DNA from: JAHJGG01 sp041658785
GTDB taxonomy: Bacteria; Patescibacteriota; Patescibacteriia; Magasanikbacterales; UBA922
Direction of reading: 5' to 3'
Length of the DNA: 64,000 nucleotides
NCBI GenBank assembly: GCA_041658785.1
Contig: JBAZZL010000002.1
Coordinates: forward strand, 11,946 to 75,945
Shown: one piece after another, positions 56,591-64,000 of the stretch
Layout of the letters: every line of letters begins with the position of its first letter
Numbering within the stretch: position 1 is the stretch's first letter
Translations under genes and position numbers: made by a program
Notes under the pieces: generated by a model
The model's input: only the letters and a program-made list of their open reading frames with translations
The model's database searches: none
What the model was told of the DNA's origin: nothing

Positions 56591-56619
56591 ATTATATAGT
56601 ATCGGTCAAAAATAGTCAA
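56591..56619 (-). promoter_or_regulatory. tuf promoter
   Basis: On the - strand TTGACT (56614-56619), 17 bp and TATAAT (56591-56596). It lies about 120 bases before tuf. The leader carries a stem formed by TTTCCC..GC and GCGGGAAA (about 56480-56535) that abuts the start codon. Confidence 0.8.
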
Positions 56620-56661
56620 GTACGTACTTGGGGATTAGTTGGGGACGAAAGAAAAAACCCT

Positions 56662-57176
56662 AAAATTCACCTAATTCACCTAATTTCTAATTTACCTAAT
56701 AAAATTCAAAAAGGCTAAATTCTTAATTGTTTTTGTCTGATTCTTTGCTTTCTTCAGTCTTTTTGGCTTTTTTGATGATGGTCGTTAATATCAAGTTTAG
56801 TTCATGAGCTTCTTTCCACAATCTTCTACCTTCAAAAATTTGTTCAGAACAAGCTTTAGATAACATTCTAATAAAGTGTTTGGATTCTTTAGCTTCTTTA
56901 TTCGCAATAGACATCTTGTGAATAAAATCTTTATTACTTTCAGCGCAATCAGCCTCGCAATAATTAGATCCTATTGAAGTGGCCGCTCCAACCGCTTGGG
57001 GTATAAGTCTTTTGGTAATATCATTACTAGGTAATTTTTTTACCCAATCAATAACATCTTCGCCAAATTTAGCGCTTCTTTCTTCTATATCATAAATTTT
57101 CTTTTCATCCTTGGGCATTGGGCATTTGATTATTTTATTAGGTGAATTAGATGAATTAGAAATTAGGTGAATTATC
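56662..57176. mobile_element. IVS-like element: four-helix-bundle ORF enclosed by inverted AATTCACCTAAT repeats
   Basis: The left arm (56662-56705) AATTCACCTAATTCACCTAA then TTTCTAATTTACC; the right arm (57131-57176) is the complementary series ending ATTAGGTGAATTA. They enclose a single ORF. The right arm starts exactly at the stop codon of the upstream acidic-protein gene (57175). An ORF-less pair of the same arms exists at 20480-20636. No transposase is present. Confidence 0.7.
56723..57118 (-). CDS. Four-helix-bundle protein (23S rRNA IVP / S23 family)
   Basis: 131 residues from the ATG at 57118 (MPKDEKKIYDIEERSAKFGE); the longer frame includes repeat-arm codons. IEERSAKFGEDVIDWVKKLP, RLIPQAVGAATSIGSNYCEA, FIHKMSIANKEAKESKHFIR and a final LNLILTTIIKKAKK are the family's four helices. 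This family was first found in intervening sequences of 23S rRNA genes (Leptospira, Coxiella) and forms pentameric bundles; its role is unknown. Here it is between protein genes inside inverted repeats. Confidence 0.9.
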   Translation of the reverse strand: MPKDEKKIYDIEERSAKFGEDVIDWVKKLPSNDITKRLIPQAVGAATSIGSNYCEADCAESNKDFIHKMSIANKEAKESKHFIRMLSKACSEQIFEGRRLWKEAHELNLILTTIIKKAKKTEESKESDKNN

Positions 57177-57804
57177 AAACTGGTTCTTCATAAAATACCG
57201 GCTCCTCGCTGGGCAACGGCTCTTCTTCCCATGTAGTGTCACTAATAGGAGGACCAAAAGGAATATCATCAACTTCTGCATCATCTCTATCTCTGCTACT
57301 CGGCATATCATCAAAAGGAAACGGAATATCTTCTATTTCTGGCAGATTATCTTCAATTAAATTCTCTTCCAAATCAAACCTTGATGGACCGAAGTCATTA
57401 CCGCTATCATCCTCGTCTTCTTCATCATCAAAATAATAATCATTATCATCAAAATCCTTTCTGTAAAGACCTTCCAAAACCCTGCCTGCATGGCACCAAT
57501 CATCTTCCCTAAACTCGCCAAAAGAAGATCTCTTCATCTCTTCTTCCCACAATTCATCTTCAATCTGCGTTGTCCTTTCCCATTCTTCATCCTGTTCCCT
57601 GTTTGAACGCCAAACAGCAATGTCGCGATTGATTTGATCCAAAAGCTGATCACTAGAAAGACTGCGGGCGCTGCGCTTGCCATCTATCAAATTCTCATAT
57701 TCATCAACCGACATTATAACCACGTCCTGATTGTCGGTCGGATTATGGACAATGAGGCGATCGCCGGTGCGTTGGGCGAGATTGATGAGATGGTCTAAGG
57801 ACAT
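57175..57804 (-). CDS. Acidic protein with Phd-like N-terminus
   Basis: 209 residues. The first 60 (MSLDHLINLAQRTGDRLIVH ... DNQDVVIMSVDEYENLIDG) look like a Phd/YefM-type strand-helix module. The rest is strongly acidic and low complexity (stretches of D and E, e.g. FDDNDYYFDDEEDEDD) and probably disordered. It might bind a basic partner or tether a regulator; no toxin partner is adjacent. The four-helix-bundle element is inserted directly at its stop codon. It has its own promoter at 57860-57889. Confidence 0.7.
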   Translation of the reverse strand: MSLDHLINLAQRTGDRLIVHNPTDNQDVVIMSVDEYENLIDGKRSARSLSSDQLLDQINRDIAVWRSNREQDEEWERTTQIEDELWEEEMKRSSFGEFREDDWCHAGRVLEGLYRKDFDDNDYYFDDEEDEDDSGNDFGPSRFDLEENLIEDNLPEIEDIPFPFDDMPSSRDRDDAEVDDIPFGPPISDTTWEEEPLPSEEPVFYEEPV

Positions 57805-57859
57805 AGATATTGAAGACTAAAGATTGAAGATTGAAAAAATATTAGACTCACGCGAATGC

Positions 57860-57889
57860 ATTATAACTTTTTGATGGGCGAGGTGTCAA
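57860..57889 (-). promoter_or_regulatory. Promoter of the acidic-protein gene
   Basis: On the - strand TTGACA (57884-57889), 18 bp and TATAAT (57860-57865), about 56 bases before the start codon. Confidence 0.75.
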
Positions 57890-57933
57890 GCAAGAAAAAA
57901 ATTCTGATTAGCCACATAGATTATTGTCAACAC

Positions 57934-57961
57934 AAAACCCCCTATTACAGGAGGCTTTTTT
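57934..57961. terminator. Terminator after the 16S rRNA transcript
   Basis: AACCCCC and GGAGGCTT form a stem with a TATTACA loop; T-rich runs occur on both sides (TTTTTTG on +, GGTTTTGTG on -). It follows the 16S processing stem, so the 16S transcript ends here instead of running into 23S. Confidence 0.65.
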
Positions 57962-58067
57962 GTTCACATCACAAAGTGACAAAGATCTGCGTCTATTCTC
58001 TTTTCTAACCCTGAATCAAAATTCAGAATTTCGACAAGAAGTCATCCCGTTTCCGGGAAGTAACTCC

Positions 58068-59556
<1,489 letters not shown>

Positions 59557-59670
59557 AGATTATAAGATTATTTGTTAATTGGATTATTAAAAACTAATAA
59601 TCTATTACTCAAAATATCTAATAATCAGTTGAGTGATCCCTATAAAATAGGGGTTTATATTTCTATTGAA

Positions 59671-59710
59671 AATAGACGTCTTTGATCTTTGTCACATTTA
59701 TAATGTGAAC
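59671..59710 (-). promoter_or_regulatory. 5' half of the 16S precursor processing stem
   Basis: The transcript segment from 59710 to 59671 (GTTCACAT...GTGACAAAGATC...GTCTATT) is complementary to the segment after the 16S 3' end (57962-57997), which contains the same words on the + strand. The pairing brings both ends of pre-16S together for RNase III-type cleavage. Further upstream a long hairpin (about 59803-59848, AAAGAGAAAAGAG with CTCTTTTTTCTTT) lies in the leader; its role is unknown. No protein gene lies in 59557-60045. Confidence 0.75.
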
Positions 59711-59921
59711 TTCTTAATTTACCTGGCGCAATCCCGATAGGGATGCAACCAGGAACCTTACTTTAGTCAGGTTGAACTTGTAATGAACGCTTTCTTTTGA
59801 CAGAAAGAAAAAAGAGAAACCTGCGCGCAAGTTGCTCTTTTCTCTTTCCAGTATTCTTTTTGCGGAACTTAGAAAAATGTTTTGGTTGTGAAGTGAAGGG
59901 GGTTATTTTTGATGCGGGAGC

Positions 59922-59950
59922 ATTATATATTGGCCGCAGAAAATTGTCAA
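59922..59950 (-). promoter_or_regulatory. 16S rRNA promoter
   Basis: On the - strand TTGACA (59945-59950), 17 bp and TATAAT (59922-59927): perfect consensus, about 360 bases before mature 16S. Confidence 0.88.
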
Positions 59951-60045
59951 GTGTAGTATGCACACCCCATGGGGATAAATTGAAAAAAAACAAAATCCCG
60001 ATGTTTTTGGGATTTCTAATCTGTCGGGAGCCACCAACACTAATA

Positions 60046-60618
60046 TCAAGTGGTTTTTCCTTTAATTTTTAATACGGCAGGGGCTTTTTGAATTATTTTA
60101 ACCAATAACTCAAATGCTTTTTCTATAGTTTTAATTTCAAAAGTAATTTGATCTCGCGGTTTTGTAAAATGAAAAGTATTTCGTATGTCATTAATATCTA
60201 ATATTTCCTGTATTATTTTCTCTTCCACCAAATCATTGTTCTTCATATAATTTACCAATTCCACCAATCCTATTCGTTTATTATCTTTTTCACTTCTTTG
60301 CTGAACAGCGATAACGACAGTATCTTTAGGTAATTTCACATGTTTGAATTGCTTGTTTACCGGGCTTGTATACTTATAATCAATACTGGGGATCGTTTCT
60401 TTTCGTAATTCCAAAACTCTCAACAGAATTGCCTCAATAATAGAGGTAACATACAATAAAATTACCCTATAAGTCTCTTCCTTGTATAATGCACTTTCTT
60501 TTTTATCAGATTCTTCAAAAATAATTTGTATGTATTGAATAGAATCTTCTATTATTTTGGATAGCTCCTTATTTTTTAAAAAACTCAAATCATTTTCGTT
60601 TGATAATTTGGTAGACAT
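60046..60618 (-). CDS. Hypothetical helical protein, second gene of a two-gene operon
   Basis: 190 residues, nearly all alpha-helical. YKEETYRVILLYVTSIIEAI followed by LLRVLELRK resembles the first long helices of HEPN-type domains; ILDINDIRNTFHFTKPRDQI holds an R-N-x-x-H (RNTFH) that resembles but does not exactly match the R-x4-6-H HEPN motif. A toxin-like RNase role is therefore only a suggestion. It begins 2 bases after the small upstream gene, and both follow a strong palindrome. Confidence 0.6.
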   Translation of the reverse strand: MSTKLSNENDLSFLKNKELSKIIEDSIQYIQIIFEESDKKESALYKEETYRVILLYVTSIIEAILLRVLELRKETIPSIDYKYTSPVNKQFKHVKLPKDTVVIAVQQRSEKDNKRIGLVELVNYMKNNDLVEEKIIQEILDINDIRNTFHFTKPRDQITFEIKTIEKAFELLVKIIQKAPAVLKIKGKTT

Positions 60619-60620
60619 AC

Positions 60621-60791
60621 TTATCTTTTTGACTTGGTCATTTCAAGTAATTTTGATAAAGATGGAACACCTCTTTTTTTTAAAACGGTATGCAATTCGG
60701 TATCAGAGCGATAACCTAAATCGACATTATATTTTCTTTCTATGGTTTTGACTAGGGTGTCACTTCTTTTTTTTCTTATTTTTTTAGCCAT
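60621..60791 (-). CDS. Small basic protein, first gene of a two-gene operon
   Basis: 56 residues, ATG at 60791 to TAA at 60621-60623: MAKKIRKKRSDTLVKTIERK, then YNVDLGYRSDTELHTVLKKR and a GVPSLSKLLEMTKSKR end. Basic, with two predicted helices after a strand-like NVDLGY. It could be a DNA-binding antitoxin or regulator acting on the palindrome 10 bases upstream. No family recognised. Too short for common ORF cut-offs, but the 2-base spacing to the next gene and the operator make it credible. Confidence 0.6.
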   Translation of the reverse strand: MAKKIRKKRSDTLVKTIERKYNVDLGYRSDTELHTVLKKRGVPSLSKLLEMTKSKR

Positions 60792-60801
60792 ATTTATAAA
60801 A

Positions 60802-60838
60802 TTTAAATATGTTATTACATAATTATAACATATTTAAA
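60802..60838. promoter_or_regulatory. Perfect 14-bp-arm palindromic operator
   Basis: TTTAAATATGTTAT (60802-60815) and its exact reverse complement ATAACATATTTAAA (60825-60838) with a 9-base centre, 11 bases before the small gene. No T-run follows, so it is an operator rather than a terminator. Confidence 0.75.
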
Positions 60839-60863
60839 AACAATTAACTAATTAGCGCTTACC

Positions 60864-60890
60864 AAAAGCCACCAATTCGGTGGGCTTTTT
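60864..60890. terminator. Terminator of proA (bidirectional)
   Basis: AAAAGCC-ACC pairs with GGT-GGGCTTTTT around AATTC, with one bulged base. It lies 16 bases after the proA stop on the - strand. Confidence 0.75.
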
Positions 60891-60905
60891 GATATATGTT
60901 ATATG

Positions 60906-62159
60906 TTACATGTCTCGTGTCTGTCCCGTCCCTCTCACCACCCACTTATAACTCGTGAGCTCCCGCAACCCCATCGGCCCGCGCGCGTGCAGTTTTTGCG
61001 TGCTAATGCCGATCTCGGCGCCGAGGCCGAATTGCGCGCCGTCGGTAAAGGCGGTGGAGGTGTTGGCATACACGCAGGCCGCGTCAACGTTTTTCAAGAA
61101 GTAGTCAATATTTTTTTGCTGGGAGGAAACAATCGCCTCGCTGTGTTTGGAACCGTATTTGGTGATATGTTCAACCGCTTCTTCAACGCCCGCTACGGTC
61201 TTCACGGACATTTTATAATCCAAAAACTCTATCCCGAAATGTTCTTCTTTGGCCCGCTCTATCAATTCAGACGGATACTTGCCATTAAGAACGGCATAAG
61301 ATCGCTCGTCTGCGTATATCACAACCCGCTTGCTTGAACACTTATCAATTATTGAACTCAAATCGCTTAACTTATTTTCATGCACCAGCAAAGTATCCAA
61401 AGCATTGCACAAACTCACTCGCCTTGTCTTGGCGTTAAAAATAATATTAGCCGCCATTTTCAGATCACACTCCGCGTCAACAAAAGTATGAACAATGCCG
61501 GCGCCGGTCTCTATCACCGGCACTTTGGAATTGTCTCTTACAAAATTAATTAAATTATGGCTACCGCGAGGAATAATGACATCAATATAATCAACCGCAC
61601 CAAGCAGTACTTTCACCGCTTCTCTGTCTGACGGCAAAAAATGGAGAATATCAGGATCAATGTCGTGCTTTAGTAAAACGGCATGAATTAATTTAACAAT
61701 GGCGTTATTAGAGTCGGCCGCGTCACTGCCTCCTTTTAGAACACAGGCATTGCCGGATTTAAAACACAAAGAAAAAACATCCAGCGTCACGTTCGGCCGC
61801 GCTTCGTAAACGATCCCGATAACGCCCAACGGCACGCTGATTTTTTTTAATTTCAAACCGCTGGTTAAAGTTCTTTCTTCTAAAATCCGCCCGACCGGAT
61901 ATTCCAACCGCGCGACATTTTTAATATCGCTGGCAATACTTTTCAACCGCGTTTGATTTAAAAGCAGGCGATCGTATTTCGGATCATTTTTGTCCATTCT
62001 ATCCAGATCTCTTTTGTTCGCGGACAAAATTTCTTCCGCATGGTCTAGAATCGCTTTAGCCAAATCTGACAAAACTTCGTTAATTTTTTCTTCGCTAAGA
62101 TTTACCAGCGTCCGGCTGGCTTTTTGCGCTTTTTGTAAATTTTGAATCATGTTTTGCAT
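60906..62159 (-). CDS. proA: Gamma-glutamyl phosphate reductase
   Basis: 417 residues of the aldehyde dehydrogenase superfamily. VPLGVIGIVYEARPNVTLDV and SGNACVLKGGSDAADSNNAI form the cofactor-binding part; the catalytic cysteine is in RVSLCNALDTLLVH; the C-terminal ARGPMGLRELTSYKWVVRGT is diagnostic. It makes glutamate semialdehyde for proline. ProC lies upstream (62774-63547), but proB is not in the window, and a repeat-bounded DUF559 gene separates the two. Start ATG at 62159 or 62150. Confidence 0.95.
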   Translation of the reverse strand: MQNMIQNLQKAQKASRTLVNLSEEKINEVLSDLAKAILDHAEEILSANKRDLDRMDKNDPKYDRLLLNQTRLKSIASDIKNVARLEYPVGRILEERTLTSGLKLKKISVPLGVIGIVYEARPNVTLDVFSLCFKSGNACVLKGGSDAADSNNAIVKLIHAVLLKHDIDPDILHFLPSDREAVKVLLGAVDYIDVIIPRGSHNLINFVRDNSKVPVIETGAGIVHTFVDAECDLKMAANIIFNAKTRRVSLCNALDTLLVHENKLSDLSSIIDKCSSKRVVIYADERSYAVLNGKYPSELIERAKEEHFGIEFLDYKMSVKTVAGVEEAVEHITKYGSKHSEAIVSSQQKNIDYFLKNVDAACVYANTSTAFTDGAQFGLGAEIGISTQKLHARGPMGLRELTSYKWVVRGTGQTRDM

Positions 62160-62237
62160 ACGATTTTATTATAGAGGAAGGTGAGTGGCGCGCCCCTCTC
62201 CCCTCATTGCGAATGTGGTTAGAACGTCCCTCCCCTA

Positions 62238-62770
62238 TTAGGGGAGGACAGGTGGGGTTATCGCGTTAGGGGAGGACAGGTGGGGTTATCGCGTTAGGGG
62301 AGGACAGGTGGGGTTATCGCGTCTGTCTCAACTCCTCACACTTATTTTTCAAATCTCTAACCATCGCCTCGGTATCATTCAATACCTGATCGTCTGTGTA
62401 ACGAATAACTTTGTAACCTAAATTCTCCAAATACCTTTGCCTCGCCGCGTCTCTTTTCTGTCTTTCCTCGTTTTCATGCGTAAAGCCGTCAATCTCTACA
62501 ATCAATCTTAATTCATGACAATAAAAATCCACAATAAACCTGCCAATATTAAACTGCCTCCTGAATTTATACCCGATAGTTTTATTTTTAACCTGAATCC
62601 AAAACAATCTCTCTGCGTTTGTTGACTCTCTTCTCAACTTTCGTCTTCTGAATATGGACCAGGGTTTGTTTTGATAATAATATTCATGTTGCATACGATA
62701 ACCCCCTCTGCCTCCCCCTAATAGGGGGAGGACGATTAAAACCTCCCCTAATAAGGGAGGATGGGTGGGA
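62238..62770. mobile_element. IVS-like element: DUF559 ORF between GGGGAGGACAGGTGGGGTTA repeats
   Basis: On the left three exact 28-bp copies of TTAGGGGAGGACAGGTGGGG + TTATCGCG run head to tail (62238-62321). On the right (62697-62770) a related series lies in inverted orientation (ATAACCCCCTCTGCCTCCCC ... CCTCCCCTAATAAGGGAGG). Together they enclose the DUF559 gene, whose stop codon is within the last left unit. No transposase. Splits proA from proC. Confidence 0.6.
62314..62694 (-). CDS. DUF559 domain protein (PD-(D/E)XK endonuclease-like)
   Basis: 126 residues from the ATG at 62694 (MQHEYYYQNKPWSIFRRRKL); the longer frame comes from the repeat. RRESTNAERLFWIQVKNKTI, FRRQFNIGRFIVDFYCHELR and LIVEIDGFTHENEERQKRDA give the D-x(n)-E-x-D pattern of the Vsr-like/DUF559 nuclease fold; YLENLGYKVIRYTDDQVLND is the usual C-terminal part. 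Family members are small, frequently solitary and of unknown role. The stop codon TAA (62314-62316) lies inside a repeat unit. Confidence 0.9.
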   Translation of the reverse strand: MQHEYYYQNKPWSIFRRRKLRRESTNAERLFWIQVKNKTIGYKFRRQFNIGRFIVDFYCHELRLIVEIDGFTHENEERQKRDAARQRYLENLGYKVIRYTDDQVLNDTEAMVRDLKNKCEELRQTR

Positions 62771-62773
62771 TTA

Positions 62774-63547
62774 CTATTCCCACCGCCTCCTCGCCCTTTC
62801 AATCGCCTCCCAAAAAATCTCATCAAATTTATTTTCCCGCAGATATTTTATCGCTTCCACCGTACTGCCCCCTTTGGAAGAAACCGCCTCCCGCCACTCG
62901 CCGGCGCTTTTGTTTCCTTTTTCAAACAAACCCGCGGCGCCGATAAAAGTGGCTTCGGCGATTTTTTTGGCGGCGGCCGGAGCAAAACCCAGCTCTTCGG
63001 CTTTTTTTTGCAACAGCTCCGTGAGATAAAAGAAGTACGCCGGACCGGAGCCGGAAAGCGCGGCCACCGCGTCTATCATTTTTTCATCCTTAACTTCAAT
63101 TGACTCGCCGCCGGCTAAAAAAATCTTTTCCGCGAATTGCTTATCTTTGTTAGTTACTTCCGCGCCGGCAAACCAGCCGGTTACTCCTTTGCCTAATTCC
63201 ACTCCCAAATTCGGCATTGATCTAACCACTCTCCCTGACCCGGCCGCCTGCTGAATTTTGGCAACAGAAACGCCCGCCATGATTGAGATAACCAATTTAT
63301 CGGCGAGCGAGGCGGACAGCGCGGAAACAAATTGATCAAATGACTGCGGCTTGATCGCCAAAATAACCGTGCCAACTGATTCAATCAGTTCGTTCGCGTC
63401 CGCGGTAATGTGGAGCGCGTTTAACGCGTTTAATTTTTCCTGATTATGGTCGCAAACATAAAGCTCGTCTTCAGCGAACTCCTGCGCCAGCGCCCGATAA
63501 AACGCGCCCCCCATGTTTCCGGCTCCAATAATTCCAATTTTTTTCAT
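62774..63547 (-). CDS. proC: Pyrroline-5-carboxylate reductase
   Basis: 257 residues. The Rossmann motif GIIGAGNMGGAFYRALAQEF opens it; VILAIKPQSFDQFVSALSAS, VRSMPNLGVELGKGVTGWFA and VAALSGSGPAYFFYLTELLQ are diagnostic, and SKGGSTVEAIKYLRENKFDE ends the dimer domain. It performs the last step of proline synthesis using NAD(P)H. It lies upstream of the DUF559 element and proA. Confidence 0.96.
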   Translation of the reverse strand: MKKIGIIGAGNMGGAFYRALAQEFAEDELYVCDHNQEKLNALNALHITADANELIESVGTVILAIKPQSFDQFVSALSASLADKLVISIMAGVSVAKIQQAAGSGRVVRSMPNLGVELGKGVTGWFAGAEVTNKDKQFAEKIFLAGGESIEVKDEKMIDAVAALSGSGPAYFFYLTELLQKKAEELGFAPAAAKKIAEATFIGAAGLFEKGNKSAGEWREAVSSKGGSTVEAIKYLRENKFDEIFWEAIERARRRWE

Positions 63548-63579
63548 AACGCTATAATGTCTTACATCTTAGCACACAA

Positions 63580-63609
63580 TTGACCTCTAGTATCGTTTTG
63601 AAATATAAT
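63580..63609 (+). promoter_or_regulatory. Promoter of the terminal small gene
   Basis: TTGACC (63580-63585), 18 bp and TATAAT (63604-63609), about 37 bases before the ATG at 63646. Confidence 0.7.
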
Positions 63610-63645
63610 GAGTAAAGCGACTCGGATCATTTTACAGAGGGGACA

Positions 63646-63930
63646 ATGAAGGACCAAACCGTTGCCACAAGATTGGGGCTGCAGCTTGACTCGCTCGCCG
63701 CGGCCGCGAAGGAAATAGAAGCGTTGGTTGAGAGAATGTCTCAACCCGCCCCCACCGGCGGACCTTTTTCCGCAATTGACGCCGAACGTCTCGGCCGCCG
63801 CCTGGCTAATCTGATTGATCCCTTGGCGGCCAGAGCCAGCTCGCTCGCCGCGGAAATTCAAGTAATGCTTTCCGCGGCCGGCGTTCCCGTCAGCGAACCG
63901 CAGGCGAAAAGAGCGCGGTTGGCGGCCTAA
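63646..63930 (+). CDS. Hypothetical GC-rich, alanine-rich small protein
   Basis: 94 residues, helical and alanine/leucine-rich (LGLQLDSLAAAAKEIEALVE, LIDPLAARASSLAAEIQVML). It has a clear ribosome-binding site GAGGGG 8 bases before the ATG, unlike most genes here. Base use is much more GC-rich (many CGCCG triplets) than its neighbours. An AAGGAGGGCG/CGCTCTCCTT hairpin (63949-63977) follows without a T-run. No family recognised; it may be a recently acquired or differently evolving gene. 63931-64000 holds nothing else I can support. Confidence 0.6.
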   Translation: MKDQTVATRLGLQLDSLAAAAKEIEALVERMSQPAPTGGPFSAIDAERLGRRLANLIDPLAARASSLAAEIQVMLSAAGVPVSEPQAKRARLAA

Positions 63931-64000
63931 CGGCTGCCATTCGGTTCCAAGGAGGGCGCATCTGAGTCGCTCTCCTTCTACGGCAAATCCTGGCCCTCTG

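Noticed and set aside
62238..62321. Three 28-bp repeats considered as CRISPR
   Set aside because: They are directly adjacent without spacers, and related inverted copies lie on the other side of the DUF559 gene.

Overview
The window looks like a chromosomal segment of a Candidate Phyla Radiation bacterium (Candidatus Patescibacteria, probably Parcubacteria-like). The supporting evidence is an S10-spc ribosomal gene cluster with no rpmD (L30) between rpsE and rplO, compact housekeeping proteins, small conserved hypothetical proteins with no familiar family, a stand-alone 16S rRNA gene, and a 16S 530-loop variant (A526 with a compensating U505) that mismatches the common 515F primer. TGA is used as an ordinary stop, so recoded-UGA lineages are unlikely. 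Taxonomy is inferred from gene content only.

Layout. 1-13.3 kb, mostly + strand, carries housekeeping genes: recG (cut by the window edge, - strand), tRNA-Arg, an LCP-family cell-wall protein, der, a GxxExxY protein inside a perfect inverted repeat, pth, dprA, a membrane protein, folC, topA and a RelA/SpoT enzyme. 13.3-30 kb, mostly - strand, carries parB-parA, tRNA-Leu, a D,D-carboxypeptidase, scpB-scpA, a large membrane protein, aspS, a probable small RNA, a DUF3800 protein, an RNA cytosine methyltransferase, a RelE/RelB-type toxin-antitoxin pair, asnS, a superoxide reductase and an ATP-grasp enzyme. 31.3-39.3 kb is a defence and accessory island: a decayed type I restriction system (hsdR remnant, RhuM, AlbA_2 protein, hsdS, truncated hsdM), a second toxin-antitoxin pair, radC and an AbiE pair. 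It ends at a tRNA-Asn gene lodged inside the broken halves of another tRNA. 39.4-56.5 kb, - strand, holds tuf, rpsJ, rplC...rplO, secY, a 94-residue protein, adk, map, ruvX and recO. 56.6-64 kb holds a four-helix-bundle (IVP-type) protein inside inverted repeats, an acidic protein, the orphan 16S rRNA gene with its own promoter and processing stem, a two-gene operon behind a perfect palindromic operator, proA, a DUF559 protein inside repeats, proC and an atypical GC-rich small gene.

How it works together. The ribosomal cluster is a co-directional block. It starts at a consensus promoter before tuf and has a second perfect promoter with a terminator-like leader hairpin before rplC. The three toxin-antitoxin-like operons in the island region (26.1, 36.8 and 38.9 kb) share one architecture: a sigma70-type promoter with a 17-bp spacer and a palindrome overlapping or abutting the -10 box.

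The most unusual feature is the repeat landscape. Many intergenic spaces contain long inverted repeats whose arms are short degenerate tandem units (7-10 bp). Three of them enclose a single small ORF (GxxExxY, four-helix bundle, DUF559). That stem-loop-with-ORF layout resembles the intervening sequences (IVS) known inside bacterial 23S rRNA genes, but here the elements sit between protein genes. Related repeats have also invaded coding regions in frame (recO, folC, topA, the rRNA methyltransferase, ruvX and the 3' end of rplC). I read these as a family of IVS-like or MITE-like mobile elements; this is the best candidate here for an undescribed system.
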